DNA of 53,516 nucleotides, taken from positions 1 to 53,516 of the forward strand of contig JAMCWL010000045.1 in the NCBI GenBank assembly GCA_023481285.1, written 5' to 3'. Under the pieces are notes generated by a model. That model was not told the origin of the DNA. It searched no databases and saw nothing but the letters and a program-made list of their open reading frames with translations. Below are positions 1 through 9,541 of this stretch, piece after piece. Source of the DNA: Actinomycetota bacterium (GTDB taxonomy: Bacteria > Actinomycetota > Aquicultoria > Aquicultorales > JAMCWL01). Within the stretch, counting starts at the first letter, position 1. The number at the start of each line of letters is the position of its first letter. The position numbers were made by a program, and so were the translations under genes.

Positions 1-165
1 AATAATGGGGCTTTTAGCCTTCGTAGGGCGAGAGCGAATACCATATCCAGGATAGCGACTGGAGCCTGTCCGCCGCTTCGGGAAGGCCGCCTTGCGGCCG
101 TCTCTCGCTATCGCGAAATTTCTGCTATAAAATTTCGCCAATAATTATAGAAGAACAGGAGGCGA
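1..165 (+). other. Structured leader-like non-coding region
   Basis: No protein gene is visible here. The stretch is rich in self-complementary segments. These include a GGCCGC/GCGGCC-type hairpin near 90-106 and a 9-bp inverted repeat GCGAAATTT/AAATTTCGC around 113-138. It ends in a good ribosome binding site (CAGGAGG) for the 31-codon ORF at 166. It may be the 5' leader of that mini-gene or the end of an element that starts outside the window. I could not match it to a known riboswitch class. Confidence 0.3.
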
Positions 166-261
166 ATGATGACTGATTCGACCATTCTCATGCTGGCCGC
201 AATTGCGGCCGTAACGATAGTTATGGTCGCGACGACCGTTATCGGCTACAACAGGTCGTAA
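166..261 (+). CDS. 31-aa single-pass membrane miniprotein (hypothetical)
   Basis: This ORF is too short for the supplied track. It starts at an ATG-ATG pair 5-6 nt after a strong AGGAGG site and ends at TAA. The product has a short polar N-terminus (MMTDST), one uninterrupted hydrophobic segment of about 20 residues (ILMLAAIAAVTIVMVATTVI) and a short GYNRS tail. This is the build of a single-span membrane peptide, likely N-out/C-in given the terminal Arg, though topology is uncertain. I do not recognise a family. It is convergent with purH and separated from it by a palindromic element. The strong ribosome binding site and clean hydrophobicity support translation. Its role is unknown. Confidence 0.5.
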   Translation: MMTDSTILMLAAIAAVTIVMVATTVIGYNRS

Positions 262-281
262 TCGGGTGAGGCTTAGGCTTA

Positions 282-325
282 GGGGACGTTCTTTACAAAA
301 GTTAAAAAAGTAAAAGAACGTCCCC
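282..325. repeat. Palindromic GGGGACGTTCTTT element downstream of purH
   Basis: A perfect 13-bp inverted repeat, GGGGACGTTCTTT (282-294) and AAAGAACGTCCCC (313-325), surrounds an A-rich 18-nt loop. It lies seven bases beyond the purH stop codon. The motif resembles the GGGGACGTTCTT palindromes seen as dispersed REP-like elements in other bacterial genomes, often with Y1-type (IS200-like) transposases; that link is from memory and no transposase is in the window. It could also end the purine operon transcript and that of the converging miniprotein gene. Confidence 0.55.
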
Positions 326-332
326 GAATGCC

Positions 333-1889
333 CTAATGCCGGAAGTGCCGCTTCCCCGTGAAGACCATGGGAATGCCCGCGGCGTCGGCGACCTTCAAGA
401 CCTCCTCGTCGTTGACCGAGCCGCCCGGCTGGACGACCGCCGTGGCCCCCGCCCCGATGACCACCTCTAGAGCATCCGTGAACGGGAAGAAGGCGTCGGA
501 TGCGGCCACCGATCCCCTTGTTCTCTCCGGGCCCGCTTTCTTCGCGCCGATAAAAGCCGAATCAACCCGGCTCATCTGCCCCGCCCCGATGCCCACCGTC
601 GCGCCGTCTTTGGCGTAAACGATGGTATTCGATTTGACGTGTTTCGCGACTTTCCAGGCGAAAAGCAGGTCCCGCCACTGCTGCTCGGTAGGCTTGGCGT
701 TGGATGGGACGGCCGAGCCTTCCCTCGTCTCAACGGAGAGGTCGAAGTCCTGTGCGAGAAGACCTCCGTTTACTCTTCTCAAGTCGGCGCCGAACTGGAC
801 CTTGCGCTCGGCAGCGACGTCGATCAGTCGAATGTTCTTCTTCTGAGTGAAGATGGCGAGCGCTTCTTCATCGTAGCCGGGGGCGACGACCACCTCGACG
901 AAGAGCTCTTTCATCTTTTCGGCCGTCTCCTTATCCACCACCCTGTTGAAAGCGATGACGCTTCCGAACGCCGAGACTTTGTCGCACTCGTACGCCTTTT
1001 GGTAAGCGGTCGCAATGTGCTTGGCCTCCGCGACGCCGCATGGATTGTTATGCTTGATGATGGCGCAAGCCGGCTCGTCGAATTCAGAGACGAGCGCCCA
1101 GGCAGCGTCCATGTCGAGGATGTTGTTGTAGGAGAGCTCCTTCCCGTGGAGCTGCTTGGCATTCGCGAGCACGCCGGCGGGGGCACACTCCTGAACGTAA
1201 TAGGCCGCCCTCTGGTGAGGATTCTCTCCATAGCGCAGGTCCTGAACTTTGGTAAAGACGAGCTTCAAGAGTTCCGGAAACCCCTTTTGCTCCTGGCGAC
1301 CGGCTAGGTACTCGTAGATGGTCTCGTCGTAGTTGGCGGTATGGTTGAAGGCGGCCACGGCGAGAGCGAAGCGCGTCTCCTCGGAGAGAGCCCCGTCATT
1401 CTCGGCCATCTCGCCGAGTATCTCGTCATACCGCTCCGGCTCGATGACGACAGCGACCGCTTTGCAGTTCTTGGCGGCGGCTCGAATCATCGTCGGCCCG
1501 CCGATATCGATATTCTCGATGGCCTCTTCGAGGGTGACGTTAGGCTTGGCGATCGTTGCCTCGAAGGGGTAGAGGTTGACGACGATCAGGTCGATCGGCT
1601 CGATGCCGTACTCCTTGAGCTGGAACATATGCTCGTCTTTATCTCGCTTCGCCAGGATGCCGGCGGCGATGACCGGATGAAGTGTTTTCACCCGGCCGTC
1701 AAGCATCTCCGGAAACTTGGTTACCGAGGCGACCTCCCTAACGGGGATATCGGCTTCGGCGATCGCCTTCGCCGTCCCGCCGGTCGAGATCAGTTCGACG
1801 CCCATCCCGTTCAGACCGCGAGCCAGGTCCACGATGCCCCTCTTGTCGGAAACGCTGATAAGAGCCCTCTTGATCTTGATCATCGACAT
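333..1889 (-). CDS. purH: Bifunctional AICAR transformylase/IMP cyclohydrolase
   Basis: Catalyses the last two steps of IMP synthesis: formylation of AICAR with 10-formyl-THF, then ring closure to IMP. The 518-aa length is normal. The N-terminal methylglyoxal-synthase-like cyclohydrolase domain starts at RALISVSDKRGIVDLA and contains STGGTAKA. The C-terminal transformylase domain carries the conserved IIKHNNPCGVA segment near residue 280. It is the last gene of the minus-strand purine operon, 65 nt after purN. The ATG is preceded by GGAGGCGAGGCT. A TATAAT hexamer lies just upstream, so a weak internal promoter is possible. Confident call. Confidence 0.97.
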   Translation of the reverse strand: MSMIKIKRALISVSDKRGIVDLARGLNGMGVELISTGGTAKAIAEADIPVREVASVTKFPEMLDGRVKTLHPVIAAGILAKRDKDEHMFQLKEYGIEPIDLIVVNLYPFEATIAKPNVTLEEAIENIDIGGPTMIRAAAKNCKAVAVVIEPERYDEILGEMAENDGALSEETRFALAVAAFNHTANYDETIYEYLAGRQEQKGFPELLKLVFTKVQDLRYGENPHQRAAYYVQECAPAGVLANAKQLHGKELSYNNILDMDAAWALVSEFDEPACAIIKHNNPCGVAEAKHIATAYQKAYECDKVSAFGSVIAFNRVVDKETAEKMKELFVEVVVAPGYDEEALAIFTQKKNIRLIDVAAERKVQFGADLRRVNGGLLAQDFDLSVETREGSAVPSNAKPTEQQWRDLLFAWKVAKHVKSNTIVYAKDGATVGIGAGQMSRVDSAFIGAKKAGPERTRGSVAASDAFFPFTDALEVVIGAGATAVVQPGGSVNDEEVLKVADAAGIPMVFTGKRHFRH

Positions 1890-1907
1890 AGCCTCGCCTC
1901 CGCCTCG

Positions 1908-1913
1908 ATTATA
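1908..1913 (-). promoter_or_regulatory. Possible internal -10 box before purH
   Basis: On the minus strand a perfect TATAAT lies about 18 nt upstream of the purH ATG, in the only sizeable gap (65 nt) in this end of the operon. No convincing -35 is seen at 17 bp (TCTAAG). This is a weak candidate for secondary purH transcription. Confidence 0.25.
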
Positions 1914-1954
1914 ACGGTTATTAAGCTAATCTTAGAGGAGCACGCGCACTTCTT

Positions 1955-2590
1955 TCAAGGGATCACAGACTTATCTTTCTCCGGCAAAACCCTCACTCGC
2001 CTTCCCTCGATAGCGAGGCGTCCTTCGGCGAAAAGCTTTATCGCCTGGGGCAAGACGCAGTGTTCGGCGGCGTGGATGCGGGCGGCCAGGCTCTCTTCAT
2101 TGTCATCATCGTTGACCGGTACGGCTTCCTGAAGAATAATTGGCCCGTCATCAAAAACGTCACTGGCAAAGTGAACGGTAACCCCGGTGACCTTGACCCC
2201 GAAGTCGAGAGCGTCCACTATGCCGTGCGCCCCCGGAAACGAGGGGAGGAGCGCCGGGTGGAGATTGAAAACCCGGTTCGGAAAGGCGTCGAGCACCTCT
2301 TTACCAAGCAAGCGCATGTATCCGGCCATGATGACCAGCTCGACACCGTGCTCTATAAGAATCCGGGCGATCTCCTCATTAAAAGAGGCGGCGGATTCGA
2401 AATCCTTGCGGTTAATATGAACGGCGGATACCCGCGCGCGAGCTGCCCGCTCCAGCGCAAAGGCGTCCGCCTTATCGCTAACGACCACCGTGACCGCCGC
2501 CGGCAACTCGCCGCTCGCGCACTTATCGAGTATGGCCTGGAGGTTCGATCCGGAACCGGATACCAGAACACCCAGTCTAAGAGCGCTCAA
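1955..2590 (-). CDS. purN: Phosphoribosylglycinamide formyltransferase
   Basis: Folate-dependent GAR transformylase, third step of purine synthesis. Its N-terminus [16 protein letters not shown] is the family phosphate-binding start, and [13 protein letters not shown] with [13 protein letters not shown] covers the active-site region. The ORF track begins at 2683 inside purM and adds 31 unlikely residues. I choose the TTG at 2590 because GGAGG lies 10 nt upstream and the protein then begins a few residues before the conserved strand. That gives 211 aa, normal for PurN. The start overlaps the end of purM by 14 nt, suggesting translational coupling. Confidence 0.93.
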   Translation of the reverse strand: MSALRLGVLVSGSGSNLQAILDKCASGELPAAVTVVVSDKADAFALERAARARVSAVHINRKDFESAASFNEEIARILIEHGVELVIMAGYMRLLGKEVLDAFPNRVFNLHPALLPSFPGAHGIVDALDFGVKVTGVTVHFASDVFDDGPIILQEAVPVNDDDNEESLAARIHAAEHCVLPQAIKLFAEGRLAIEGRRVRVLPEKDKSVIP

Positions 2591-3608
2591 GATACCGCAC
2601 CCTCCTTTCACCTTCCTCAAGCTCGCCGATGAGATAGGGGCGCTCGTCGGCTGCTTCAAGCTCGTTGCGGACGGTCGAGGCATCTTCGGCTGCGACCCCG
2701 AGAATCATGCCGATGCCCATATTGAAGGTCGACCGCATCTCGTCGCAGCTAATATTTCCGGTTTCTCTAACGTAGTGAAAAATCGGTGGCACCTTCCAAG
2801 AACCCAGCTTGATTGAAGCGGAAATCCCTTCCGGTAGAATTCTGGGCAGGTTGTTCGTTATTCCCCCGCCGGTGATGTGTGCCATCCCCTTCACGAGGCC
2901 TCGTCTTACGAGGGGTAATAGAGCTTTAACATAAATCTTTGTCGGCTTTATGAGCTCCTCCCCCAGAGATAGGCCGCCGAAGTCGTCCTCAAGAGAGGCG
3001 CCGCTCTTCTCAATGAGGTACCTCACGAGAGAGTAGCCGTTGCTATGGAGACCGCTTGAAGCAATCCCGATCAGTACATCCCCTGTAACCAGTGACGAGC
3101 CATCAAGCAGCTTGCTTTTTTCGACGATGCCGACCGCGAAGCCAGCCAGGTCATACTCTCCCGGCGAGTAAAAGCCGGGCATCTCCGCCGTCTCTCCACC
3201 GAGAAGAGCGCAGCCTGCCAGGCGGCACCCCTCGGCGACCCCGGCCACCACTTCGGCGGCTTTTTCCGGTTCCAGCTTGCCGGTCGCCAGGTAATCGAGG
3301 AAGAAGAGGGGCTCCGCTCCCTGGACGAGTACGTCGTTTGCACACATGGCCACAAGATCGACGCCGACGGTGTCATGCTTATCGAGCGCCTGGGCTATCT
3401 TAAGTTTAGTTCCGACGCCGTCGGTCGCCCCGACGAGAACGGGTTCCGAATATCCCGAGGGAAGGGAGAACAGTCCTCCAAAGCCGCCGATCCCGCCGAT
3501 AACTTCAGGCCTCTTGGTAGAGGCCACCGCCTTTTTCATAAGCTCAACGGCCCTGTCTCCAGCTTCTATATCGACTCCCGCTTGGCGGTAGGTCGCTTCT
3601 TCCGTCAT
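2577..3608 (-). CDS. purM: Phosphoribosylformylglycinamidine cyclo-ligase (AIR synthetase)
   Basis: ATP-dependent closure of FGAM to AIR in purine synthesis. The 343-aa length is typical. The family N-terminus [20 protein letters not shown] is present, followed by the glycine-rich [12 protein letters not shown] loop. Further conserved blocks are [45 protein letters not shown] and [15 protein letters not shown]. The ATG overlaps the purF stop as ATGA, and the 3' end holds the purN ribosome binding site and start. Confident call. Confidence 0.97.
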   Translation of the reverse strand: MTEEATYRQAGVDIEAGDRAVELMKKAVASTKRPEVIGGIGGFGGLFSLPSGYSEPVLVGATDGVGTKLKIAQALDKHDTVGVDLVAMCANDVLVQGAEPLFFLDYLATGKLEPEKAAEVVAGVAEGCRLAGCALLGGETAEMPGFYSPGEYDLAGFAVGIVEKSKLLDGSSLVTGDVLIGIASSGLHSNGYSLVRYLIEKSGASLEDDFGGLSLGEELIKPTKIYVKALLPLVRRGLVKGMAHITGGGITNNLPRILPEGISASIKLGSWKVPPIFHYVRETGNISCDEMRSTFNMGIGMILGVAAEDASTVRNELEAADERPYLIGELEEGERRVRYLERS

Positions 3609-5047
3609 TTTCTAGCCCCCTCCTCCAGCATGAACTTGGCAAGTTGAACGTCACGAGGGACCGGAAGCGGGTAGTCGCCGTCAAAGCAGGCCGAGCAGAA
3701 AGTATCTTTGCTCCCGCCGGTCGCCTTGATCAACCCGTCGAGGCTCAGATAGTTGAGAGTATCAGCGCCGATGAACTCAGCGATCTCGTAGACCGACTTC
3801 GAGGAGGCGATCAGCTCGTTGCGATTGGCCGTATCGATGCCGTAGAAACAAGGCCACGCCACCGGTGGCGACGAGATGCGCATATGGATCTCGGCCGCCC
3901 CTGCTTTCTTGAGCATCGCGACGATCTTCTTGCTCGTCGTCCCCCGGACGATGGAATCATCGACAAGGGCAAGCTTCCTGCCCTTGATCACCTCTGAGAG
4001 GGGATTGAGCTTCATCCGCACGCCTAGCTGGCGAATCGTCTGGCTCGGTTCGATGAAAGTGCGTCCCACATACCTGTTCTTGATAAGGCCCTCGCCGAAG
4101 GGGATACCGGCACCCTCGGCAAAACCGATAGCCGCCGGCGTGCCCGAGTCGGGCACGCCGATTATCAGATCGACGCCGGCGGGCGCCTCGGCGGCCAGGA
4201 AGCGCCCCATCGCCCGACGGGCCCTGTAAATGAGTTGGTCTCTCAGCCGTGAATCGGGACGCGCGAAATAGACGTACTCAAAGATACAGAGGGCGCGCCG
4301 CGCCGGTTCGAACGCCTTAATGGAGATGGGACCGGATGTATCAATGACGAGAAGCTCCCCCGGTTCGACGTCGCGGACGTACTCCGCGCCGACGATGTCA
4401 AGGCCGCAAGTCTCAGACGAGATCGCCCAGCCTTTCTTCAACCTTCCCAGGGCGAGCGGTCTAATGCCATTTGGATCACGCATCGCGTAGAGCTTTTCCT
4501 CCGTCGCCACCAGAGCCGAGTAGGCCCCTTTTAGTCTTTCCATCGCTTTAATTATCGAGCCCTCTATTCCTGAGCCGTTGGCGTTCAAGGCGATGAGCGA
4601 CGCCATGACCTCTGAATCGCTTGTCGACGTAAAAACGCGACCCTCTTTCTCCAGCTCCGCTCTGAGCTCATGAGCGTTGATCAAGTTACCGTTATGGGCG
4701 AGCACAATCGAACGTCCACCGCAATCCTTGTGGACCGGTTGCGCATTCTCCCACCTCGTCGAGCCGGTCGTCGAATAGCGAACATGGCCGACCGCGATAT
4801 GCCCCGTCAGGCTCGCAATGGTTCTCTCGCTGAATACCTGGGGAACGAGCCCAAGATCCTTGTAGACGAGGATGGAGACCCCGTCGGCAACTGCGATACC
4901 CGCCGACTCTTGTCCGCGGTGTTGGAGGGCGTGCAGACCGAAATAGGTGAGACGGGCGACATCTTCCCCCGGCGCGTAGACGCCGAAGACGCCGCACTCA
5001 TCATGAAACTTATCGTCGTTCCAGGCTTCTTGGCTTCTTAGTTTCAT
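3605..5047 (-). CDS. purF: Amidophosphoribosyltransferase (glutamine PRPP amidotransferase)
   Basis: Commits PRPP to purine synthesis by glutamine-dependent amination. The track ORF starts 43 codons too early inside purQ; I use the ATG at 5047, 4 nt after the purQ stop, giving 480 aa. The product has a propeptide of about 17 residues ending ...FHDE before the Ntn nucleophile in CGVFGVY, as in PurF proteins matured by self-cleavage. [13 protein letters not shown] follows. The PRPP loop is [14 protein letters not shown]. Cysteines in [18 protein letters not shown] and [11 protein letters not shown] match the [4Fe-4S] ligands of the Bacillus-type enzyme, so oxygen-sensitive processing and regulation are expected. 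Confidence 0.96.
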   Translation of the reverse strand: MKLRSQEAWNDDKFHDECGVFGVYAPGEDVARLTYFGLHALQHRGQESAGIAVADGVSILVYKDLGLVPQVFSERTIASLTGHIAVGHVRYSTTGSTRWENAQPVHKDCGGRSIVLAHNGNLINAHELRAELEKEGRVFTSTSDSEVMASLIALNANGSGIEGSIIKAMERLKGAYSALVATEEKLYAMRDPNGIRPLALGRLKKGWAISSETCGLDIVGAEYVRDVEPGELLVIDTSGPISIKAFEPARRALCIFEYVYFARPDSRLRDQLIYRARRAMGRFLAAEAPAGVDLIIGVPDSGTPAAIGFAEGAGIPFGEGLIKNRYVGRTFIEPSQTIRQLGVRMKLNPLSEVIKGRKLALVDDSIVRGTTSKKIVAMLKKAGAAEIHMRISSPPVAWPCFYGIDTANRNELIASSKSVYEIAEFIGADTLNYLSLDGLIKATGGSKDTFCSACFDGDYPLPVPRDVQLAKFMLEEGARK

Positions 5048-5051
5048 GGAA

Positions 5052-5868
5052 CTAAACCCGCATCTCAAGTAAATTCTCTTTCGCATACTCGACGGCATTC
5101 TTGAATATCTTAAGTCCGTCTCCCTCTTCGGGCAGATGCTCCCGCGTCCACCGCGGGTGCTGAGTCCGCTCCACATAATCCTCGGGGTGCGGCATCATGC
5201 CGAAGAGCCGCCCGCTCTCATCGCAGATGCCCGCGATATGGGCGACCGAGCCGTTGGGGTTTACCGGGTAAAGACCGTGCTGCCCTCGGGCGTCGACATA
5301 GTCGATGACGATCTGGCCGTTCTTCTTTAGCCGGGCGACCATCTCATCGTTGACGACGAACTTTCCCTCGCCATGGCAGACCGGCATGTAGAGGAGCTCC
5401 CCAATGCCCTTCGTGAAGATGCACCTGGAGCTTCCGTTAACCTTGAGATACACCCAGCGATCTTCAAACTTTCCGGAATCGTTGTGGGTAAGCGTCACGC
5501 GCTGCGTCCGGTAATCTCCGTCCTGTCCTGGCAGGAGGCCCAGCTTGACCATGACCTGGAATCCGTTGCAGACGCCAAGGATAAGCTTGCCCTCGTCTAT
5601 GAAGCGCTTAATCTCGTCGAATAGCTTGTACTTGAGTTTGTTTGCCAGAACCTTACCGGAGGCGATATCGTCTCCGAACGAAAAGCCCCCCCGGGATCAT
5701 GAGAATCTGGTAATCGGCGAGACGCTTTCTCCGGTCGATCAGGTCGTTGATGTGCACTCGCTCAGCGTCAGCCCCCGCCAGATTGAGCGCGCGCTCGGCA
5801 TCACCGTCGCGGTTTATACCGGCCGCCAAGAGGACGATCGCTTTTGGCTTACGGCCGCGCGCTACCAC
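5052..5868 (-). pseudogene. purQ: FGAM synthase glutaminase subunit PurQ, frameshifted in this sequence
   Basis: PurQ supplies ammonia from glutamine to PurL. The gene is split into two track ORFs, 5653-5868 and 5052-5552. The first reads well from KPKAIVLLAAGINRDGDAE to ILMIPGG, then runs into nonsense and a stop. Removing one G from a run of seven (C7 on the plus strand at 5686-5692) restores PGGFSFGDDIASGKVL and leads into the class-I glutaminase body with GVCNGFQVMVKLGLLPG and MMPHPEDY. The repaired protein is about 271 aa, a normal long-form PurQ. The GTG start at 5868 overlaps the purL stop. A homopolymer sequencing error is the simplest explanation; true loss would impair purine synthesis. 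Confidence 0.9.
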
Positions 5869-8813
5869 TTCAGCGTCACCTGCCAGGCCCTCTTCAAACT
5901 CCCGAGCCCAGTCTCGATGAGCCTCTCCCCGCCCTTCCCCGTCACCTGGAAGGTCGGCTCATCCAGGACAACCCCTATCTTGCCTAAGGGGAGACCGCCG
6001 AATTCACGCTCAAAGGAGGCGGCGTTTTCCGGGGCGACGGTGACGATGAAGCGGGAATTCGATTCGGAAAAAAGGATGATCTCGTCCTCGAGATCGCCAT
6101 CCGTCGGAACAGCGGCGAGCGCGAGCGTCATACCGAAGCCTCCGGCAAAAGCGCTTTCGGCCGCCGCCACCCCGATACCCCCCTCGGAGCAGTCGTGGCA
6201 CGAAGCGATGAGGTTTTCTTGAATAGCCCGGTGGACGGCGCAGTATACCATCCCGGCCAGCGCGGGGTCGAGCCCCGGCGCGATGCCTCCCTTGCCGCCG
6301 ATAATCGTATGGTAGTGGGAGCCGCCCATCTCTCGCTTCGTAACGCCGACGACGTAGATGAGGTCACCCGGTTGCTTGACATCCATGGTGACGCTTTTCC
6401 GGACGTCGGGCACGATGCCCATGGCCGAAATGAGGAGAGTCGGCGGAATGGCTCTCGTCTTGCCTTCGACTTCATACTCGTTGTGGAAGGAGTCCTTGCC
6501 CGAGATGAAGGGTAGCTTCAAGCCCACAGCCGCATCGTAGCAACCCCTGACGGCGCGCACCAGTTGGGCAAGTTTAAAATCCCCGTCCGCGTTCGCCGCC
6601 GATTTGATCGGATTCCCCCAGCAGAAGTTGTCGAGTATGGCTATCCTTTCAGGATCCGCCCCCACCGCCACCGCGTTTCTTACCGCCTCGTCCACCGCCG
6701 AGCATGCCATCGCATACGGATCGACCACTCCATACTTGGGATTGATCCCATTGGAGACGGTGATCCCCCGGTTCGAGTCGCTGATAGGCTTGAGAACCGC
6801 CCCATCTGAAGGCCCGTCGCTCGCAAGACCGACAAGGGGTTTTACGACGCTCGTCCCCTGGACTTCGTGGTCGTACTGGCGAACAACCCACTCCTTTGAG
6901 CAGACGTTGAGGCTGCTCAATATCTCTTCGAGAACCTCTGCCGCGCCCCTACCAACAGGCGTCTCTTCAACTTCTTCAAACTCTCGCCAGACGGAACTAA
7001 GCCGGTAACCCGGCAGCCCGCGGTGGAGAAAGTCCATCTCCAGGCAGAGAACACTCTTGCCAGCATACTTGACGTGCATCTTTCCTGAATCGGTGAAGCG
7101 CCCGATGATGGTCGCCTCGACATCTCGGCGCCGGCATAGGTCGAGAAAGGCTTCAATATTTTCAGGAGGGACGGCGAGCGTCATCCTTTCCTGGCTTTCG
7201 GAGACCCAGAGCTCCCACGGGTCGAGACCGGAATACTTGGTCGGGGCTTTCTCGAGGTCGACCTCTGCGCCGCCCGAAAGCTCGGCCATCTCTCCGACCG
7301 ACGAGGAGAGGCCGCCGGCCCCGTTGTCCGTTATCGCGTTGTATACCCCGGCATCCCGCGCCTCCATCAGTGCGTCCTGCATCCGCTTCTGGACAATCGG
7401 GGCGCCGATCTGGACGGCTGCGATGTCCGTCCCCTCGTCGAGCTTGACCGAAGAGAAGGTCGCCCCGTGAATCCCGTCCTTTCCAATCCTTCCCCCGACC
7501 ATCACGACGAGGTCACCGGGGTTTACCGCTTTTACGTGGGAGGGCCGTCCGTTGATCTCCCGCGGCATTAAACCGCCGGTTCCGCAGTAGACCAGGGGAT
7601 TGTAAACGTAAGCCTCGTCGAAGAGAATCGCTCCGTTCACCGTCGGGATGCCGATCTTGTTGCCGCCGCTCTCAACCCCTTTGCGGACGCCCTTAAATAC
7701 CCGCTTCGGGTGGAGGATGTGGCCGGGCAGTCTTTCCGCTGGAAAGTCCGGGGGCCCGAAGCAGAAGACGTCCGTATTGAAGACGAGGTCGGCGCCCAAA
7801 CCCGTTCCCATCGGATCCCGGTTCACGCCGACGATGCCGGTCTCCGCCCCGCCGAATGGATCGAGGGCGGAGGGGTGATTGTGCGTCTCTACCTTGAAGC
7901 AAATGTTATGCTCCTCGTCCAGGCGCACCACCCCGGCGTTGTCCGTGAAGACGGAGACGAGCCAATCCCCTTTGGTTTTACCGACCTCGTCCGTCGCGCG
8001 CTTGATATATGTCTTGAAAAGGGATTCTATCCGCTCGGTCCGCCCTCCCTCCGTGTGAATGATCGTCGCGTTAAAAATCTTGTGCTTGCAATGCTCGCTC
8101 CAGGTCTGGGCGAGCATTTCGAGCTCGACGTCAGTCGGCTTATGTCCAAGCCCCAAGGAGGCGCGCTCGGCCCGGACACCGGGCCGCCGAAAGTACTCCC
8201 GTATCGCGCTCATCTCGTCCAAGTTCAGAGAGAGTATCCCTTTGCGGGAGATATTGAGGAGCTCTTCGTCGGAGACGTTCAGGTCGATTTCGGCGACCGT
8301 TGGTTCCTTCGCCGCCGGCATGGCAAAAGTTCGCCCGCCGGGCTGGCTGTCGCTCCGCCCGATAGAAAAAGTTTCGATGATGGGGTTGGCGAGAAGGCCG
8401 ACCGTTATCCTCTCGGCATCCTCATCCGTGAGCTCCCCGTCGATCGCGTAGAGGCGCGAGGTGTGGACCGTCTCTCCATCGCACAGCACCACGCCCAGGA
8501 GATCTTCGATACCTTCGACGGCCGTCACTCCCACGTTGTCGGTCACCCCAGGTTTGTAGCCTACGTCAATCGCGACCGAAAAATCCTTGACCAGCGGTTC
8601 GTTGATTGAAAAGTGCTGGGTAATCGGGTCGGCAAGAAGCTCGGCGGCTATAAAATTGACCTTCTGCGCGGGGAGGGTGGCGGTGATCGTATAAACGTCG
8701 ACCGTGCGGACGCGCTCCACATCTATCCCCAGGTCCTCCGCGATCGATCGCCGCACCGATTCGCCGAGAGCATCCCTGACGCCGTCCTTGAAGCCGACTT
8801 CAATGCGCCACAC
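5862..8813 (-). CDS. purL: FGAM synthase PurL with fused N-terminal PurS-like repeats
   Basis: Catalytic subunit of FGAM synthase, ATP-dependent amidation of FGAR using ammonia from PurQ. At 983 aa it is longer than small PurL (about 720-740 aa). Residues 1-80 (EVGFKDGVRDALGESVRR, then TATLP) and 85-165 (IDVGYKPGVTDNVGVTAVEG) look like two PurS-type repeats. The canonical PurL part begins near residue 185 and includes LGLGHKPTDVELEMLAQTWSEHCKHK, FKVETHNHPSALDPFGGAETG and ISGKDSFHNEY. No glutaminase domain is attached; PurQ is the next gene. The GTG start overlaps the purC stop (TAGTG). Fusion of PurS explains the absent purS gene. Confidence 0.95.
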   Translation of the reverse strand: MWRIEVGFKDGVRDALGESVRRSIAEDLGIDVERVRTVDVYTITATLPAQKVNFIAAELLADPITQHFSINEPLVKDFSVAIDVGYKPGVTDNVGVTAVEGIEDLLGVVLCDGETVHTSRLYAIDGELTDEDAERITVGLLANPIIETFSIGRSDSQPGGRTFAMPAAKEPTVAEIDLNVSDEELLNISRKGILSLNLDEMSAIREYFRRPGVRAERASLGLGHKPTDVELEMLAQTWSEHCKHKIFNATIIHTEGGRTERIESLFKTYIKRATDEVGKTKGDWLVSVFTDNAGVVRLDEEHNICFKVETHNHPSALDPFGGAETGIVGVNRDPMGTGLGADLVFNTDVFCFGPPDFPAERLPGHILHPKRVFKGVRKGVESGGNKIGIPTVNGAILFDEAYVYNPLVYCGTGGLMPREINGRPSHVKAVNPGDLVVMVGGRIGKDGIHGATFSSVKLDEGTDIAAVQIGAPIVQKRMQDALMEARDAGVYNAITDNGAGGLSSSVGEMAELSGGAEVDLEKAPTKYSGLDPWELWVSESQERMTLAVPPENIEAFLDLCRRRDVEATIIGRFTDSGKMHVKYAGKSVLCLEMDFLHRGLPGYRLSSVWREFEEVEETPVGRGAAEVLEEILSSLNVCSKEWVVRQYDHEVQGTSVVKPLVGLASDGPSDGAVLKPISDSNRGITVSNGINPKYGVVDPYAMACSAVDEAVRNAVAVGADPERIAILDNFCWGNPIKSAANADGDFKLAQLVRAVRGCYDAAVGLKLPFISGKDSFHNEYEVEGKTRAIPPTLLISAMGIVPDVRKSVTMDVKQPGDLIYVVGVTKREMGGSHYHTIIGGKGGIAPGLDPALAGMVYCAVHRAIQENLIASCHDCSEGGIGVAAAESAFAGGFGMTLALAAVPTDGDLEDEIILFSESNSRFIVTVAPENAASFEREFGGLPLGKIGVVLDEPTFQVTGKGGERLIETGLGSLKRAWQVTLKW

Positions 8814-9529
8814 TAAACGGCGGCCCCCTTTACCCGAGCGAGAATCTCCTGGTAGGCATCCTCGACGCGGCCCAGGTCCCGGCGAAACCTATCTTTATCG
8901 AGGCGCTCTCCGGTTGCTTTATCCCAGAGCCGGCAGGTGTCCGGCGATATCTCGTCGGCGAGGACCAATTCCCCCGCCTTCCTACCGAACTCCAGCTTGA
9001 AATCGACGAGGGAGAGGCCGAGTAGATCGAAGAACCGGGAGAGAATCTCGTTGACCTTGAGAGCGATCTCCCTTAAACGCGACACCTCGTCGGGAGTTGC
9101 GACGGCCAGCTCGGCGATGTGGTCTTCGTTCACGACAGGGTCCCCAAGGACGTCATCCTTGTAGTAAAACTCGACGATCGCTTTCTTAAGGGCCTGCCCC
9201 TCCTCGTAGCCGAGCCGCTTTGCGAGGGAACCGGCGGCGATATTCCGTCCGATGACTTCGAGCGGTACCATCTCGAGCCGGTCGGTCACAAGCTCGTTCG
9301 CCCCTTGAAGCGAGCGAAAATGGGTCTTTATCCCCGCCTCTTCGAGTAGCTTGAATAGCACGGCGGAGACTTGCGCGTTCACCGATCCCTTCCCGGTGAT
9401 CTCGCCCTTCTTCTTGCCGTCAAAGGCGGTTGCTGAATCTTTAAAATAGTGGACGATGACGTCCGGCTCGTCGGTGGCGTAGACGATCTTCGCCTTTCCT
9501 TCATATAGCTTTTCCCGCTTCTCCGCCAT
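8813..9529 (-). CDS. purC: SAICAR synthetase
   Basis: Condenses CAIR with aspartate using ATP. The N-terminal signature KLYEGKAKIVYATD, the KDSATAFDGKKK loop and the EVIGRNIAAGSLAKR segment are all family blocks. The C-terminal VDFKLEFG and DEISPDTCRLWD are also present. The track ORF starts at a TTG at 9541; I prefer the ATG four codons later (9529), which begins MAEKREKLYEG like most PurC proteins and gives 238 aa. The upstream TTG with a nearby GGA remains possible. It overlaps purL by 1 nt. The gap of about 125 nt upstream, before the nitroreductase gene, contains short tandem repeats. Confidence 0.95.
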   Translation of the reverse strand: MAEKREKLYEGKAKIVYATDEPDVIVHYFKDSATAFDGKKKGEITGKGSVNAQVSAVLFKLLEEAGIKTHFRSLQGANELVTDRLEMVPLEVIGRNIAAGSLAKRLGYEEGQALKKAIVEFYYKDDVLGDPVVNEDHIAELAVATPDEVSRLREIALKVNEILSRFFDLLGLSLVDFKLEFGRKAGELVLADEISPDTCRLWDKATGERLDKDRFRRDLGRVEDAYQEILARVKGAAV

Positions 9530-9541
9530 CAGCTTGTCCAA

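Noticed and set aside
7710-8609. 299-aa plus-strand ORF opposite purL
   Set aside because: Mirror frame of a strongly conserved gene, with no ribosome binding site and no family features. Several similar long shadows (639-1307, 1341-2132, 39155-40018, 43856-44800, 50198-51007) were dropped for the same reason.
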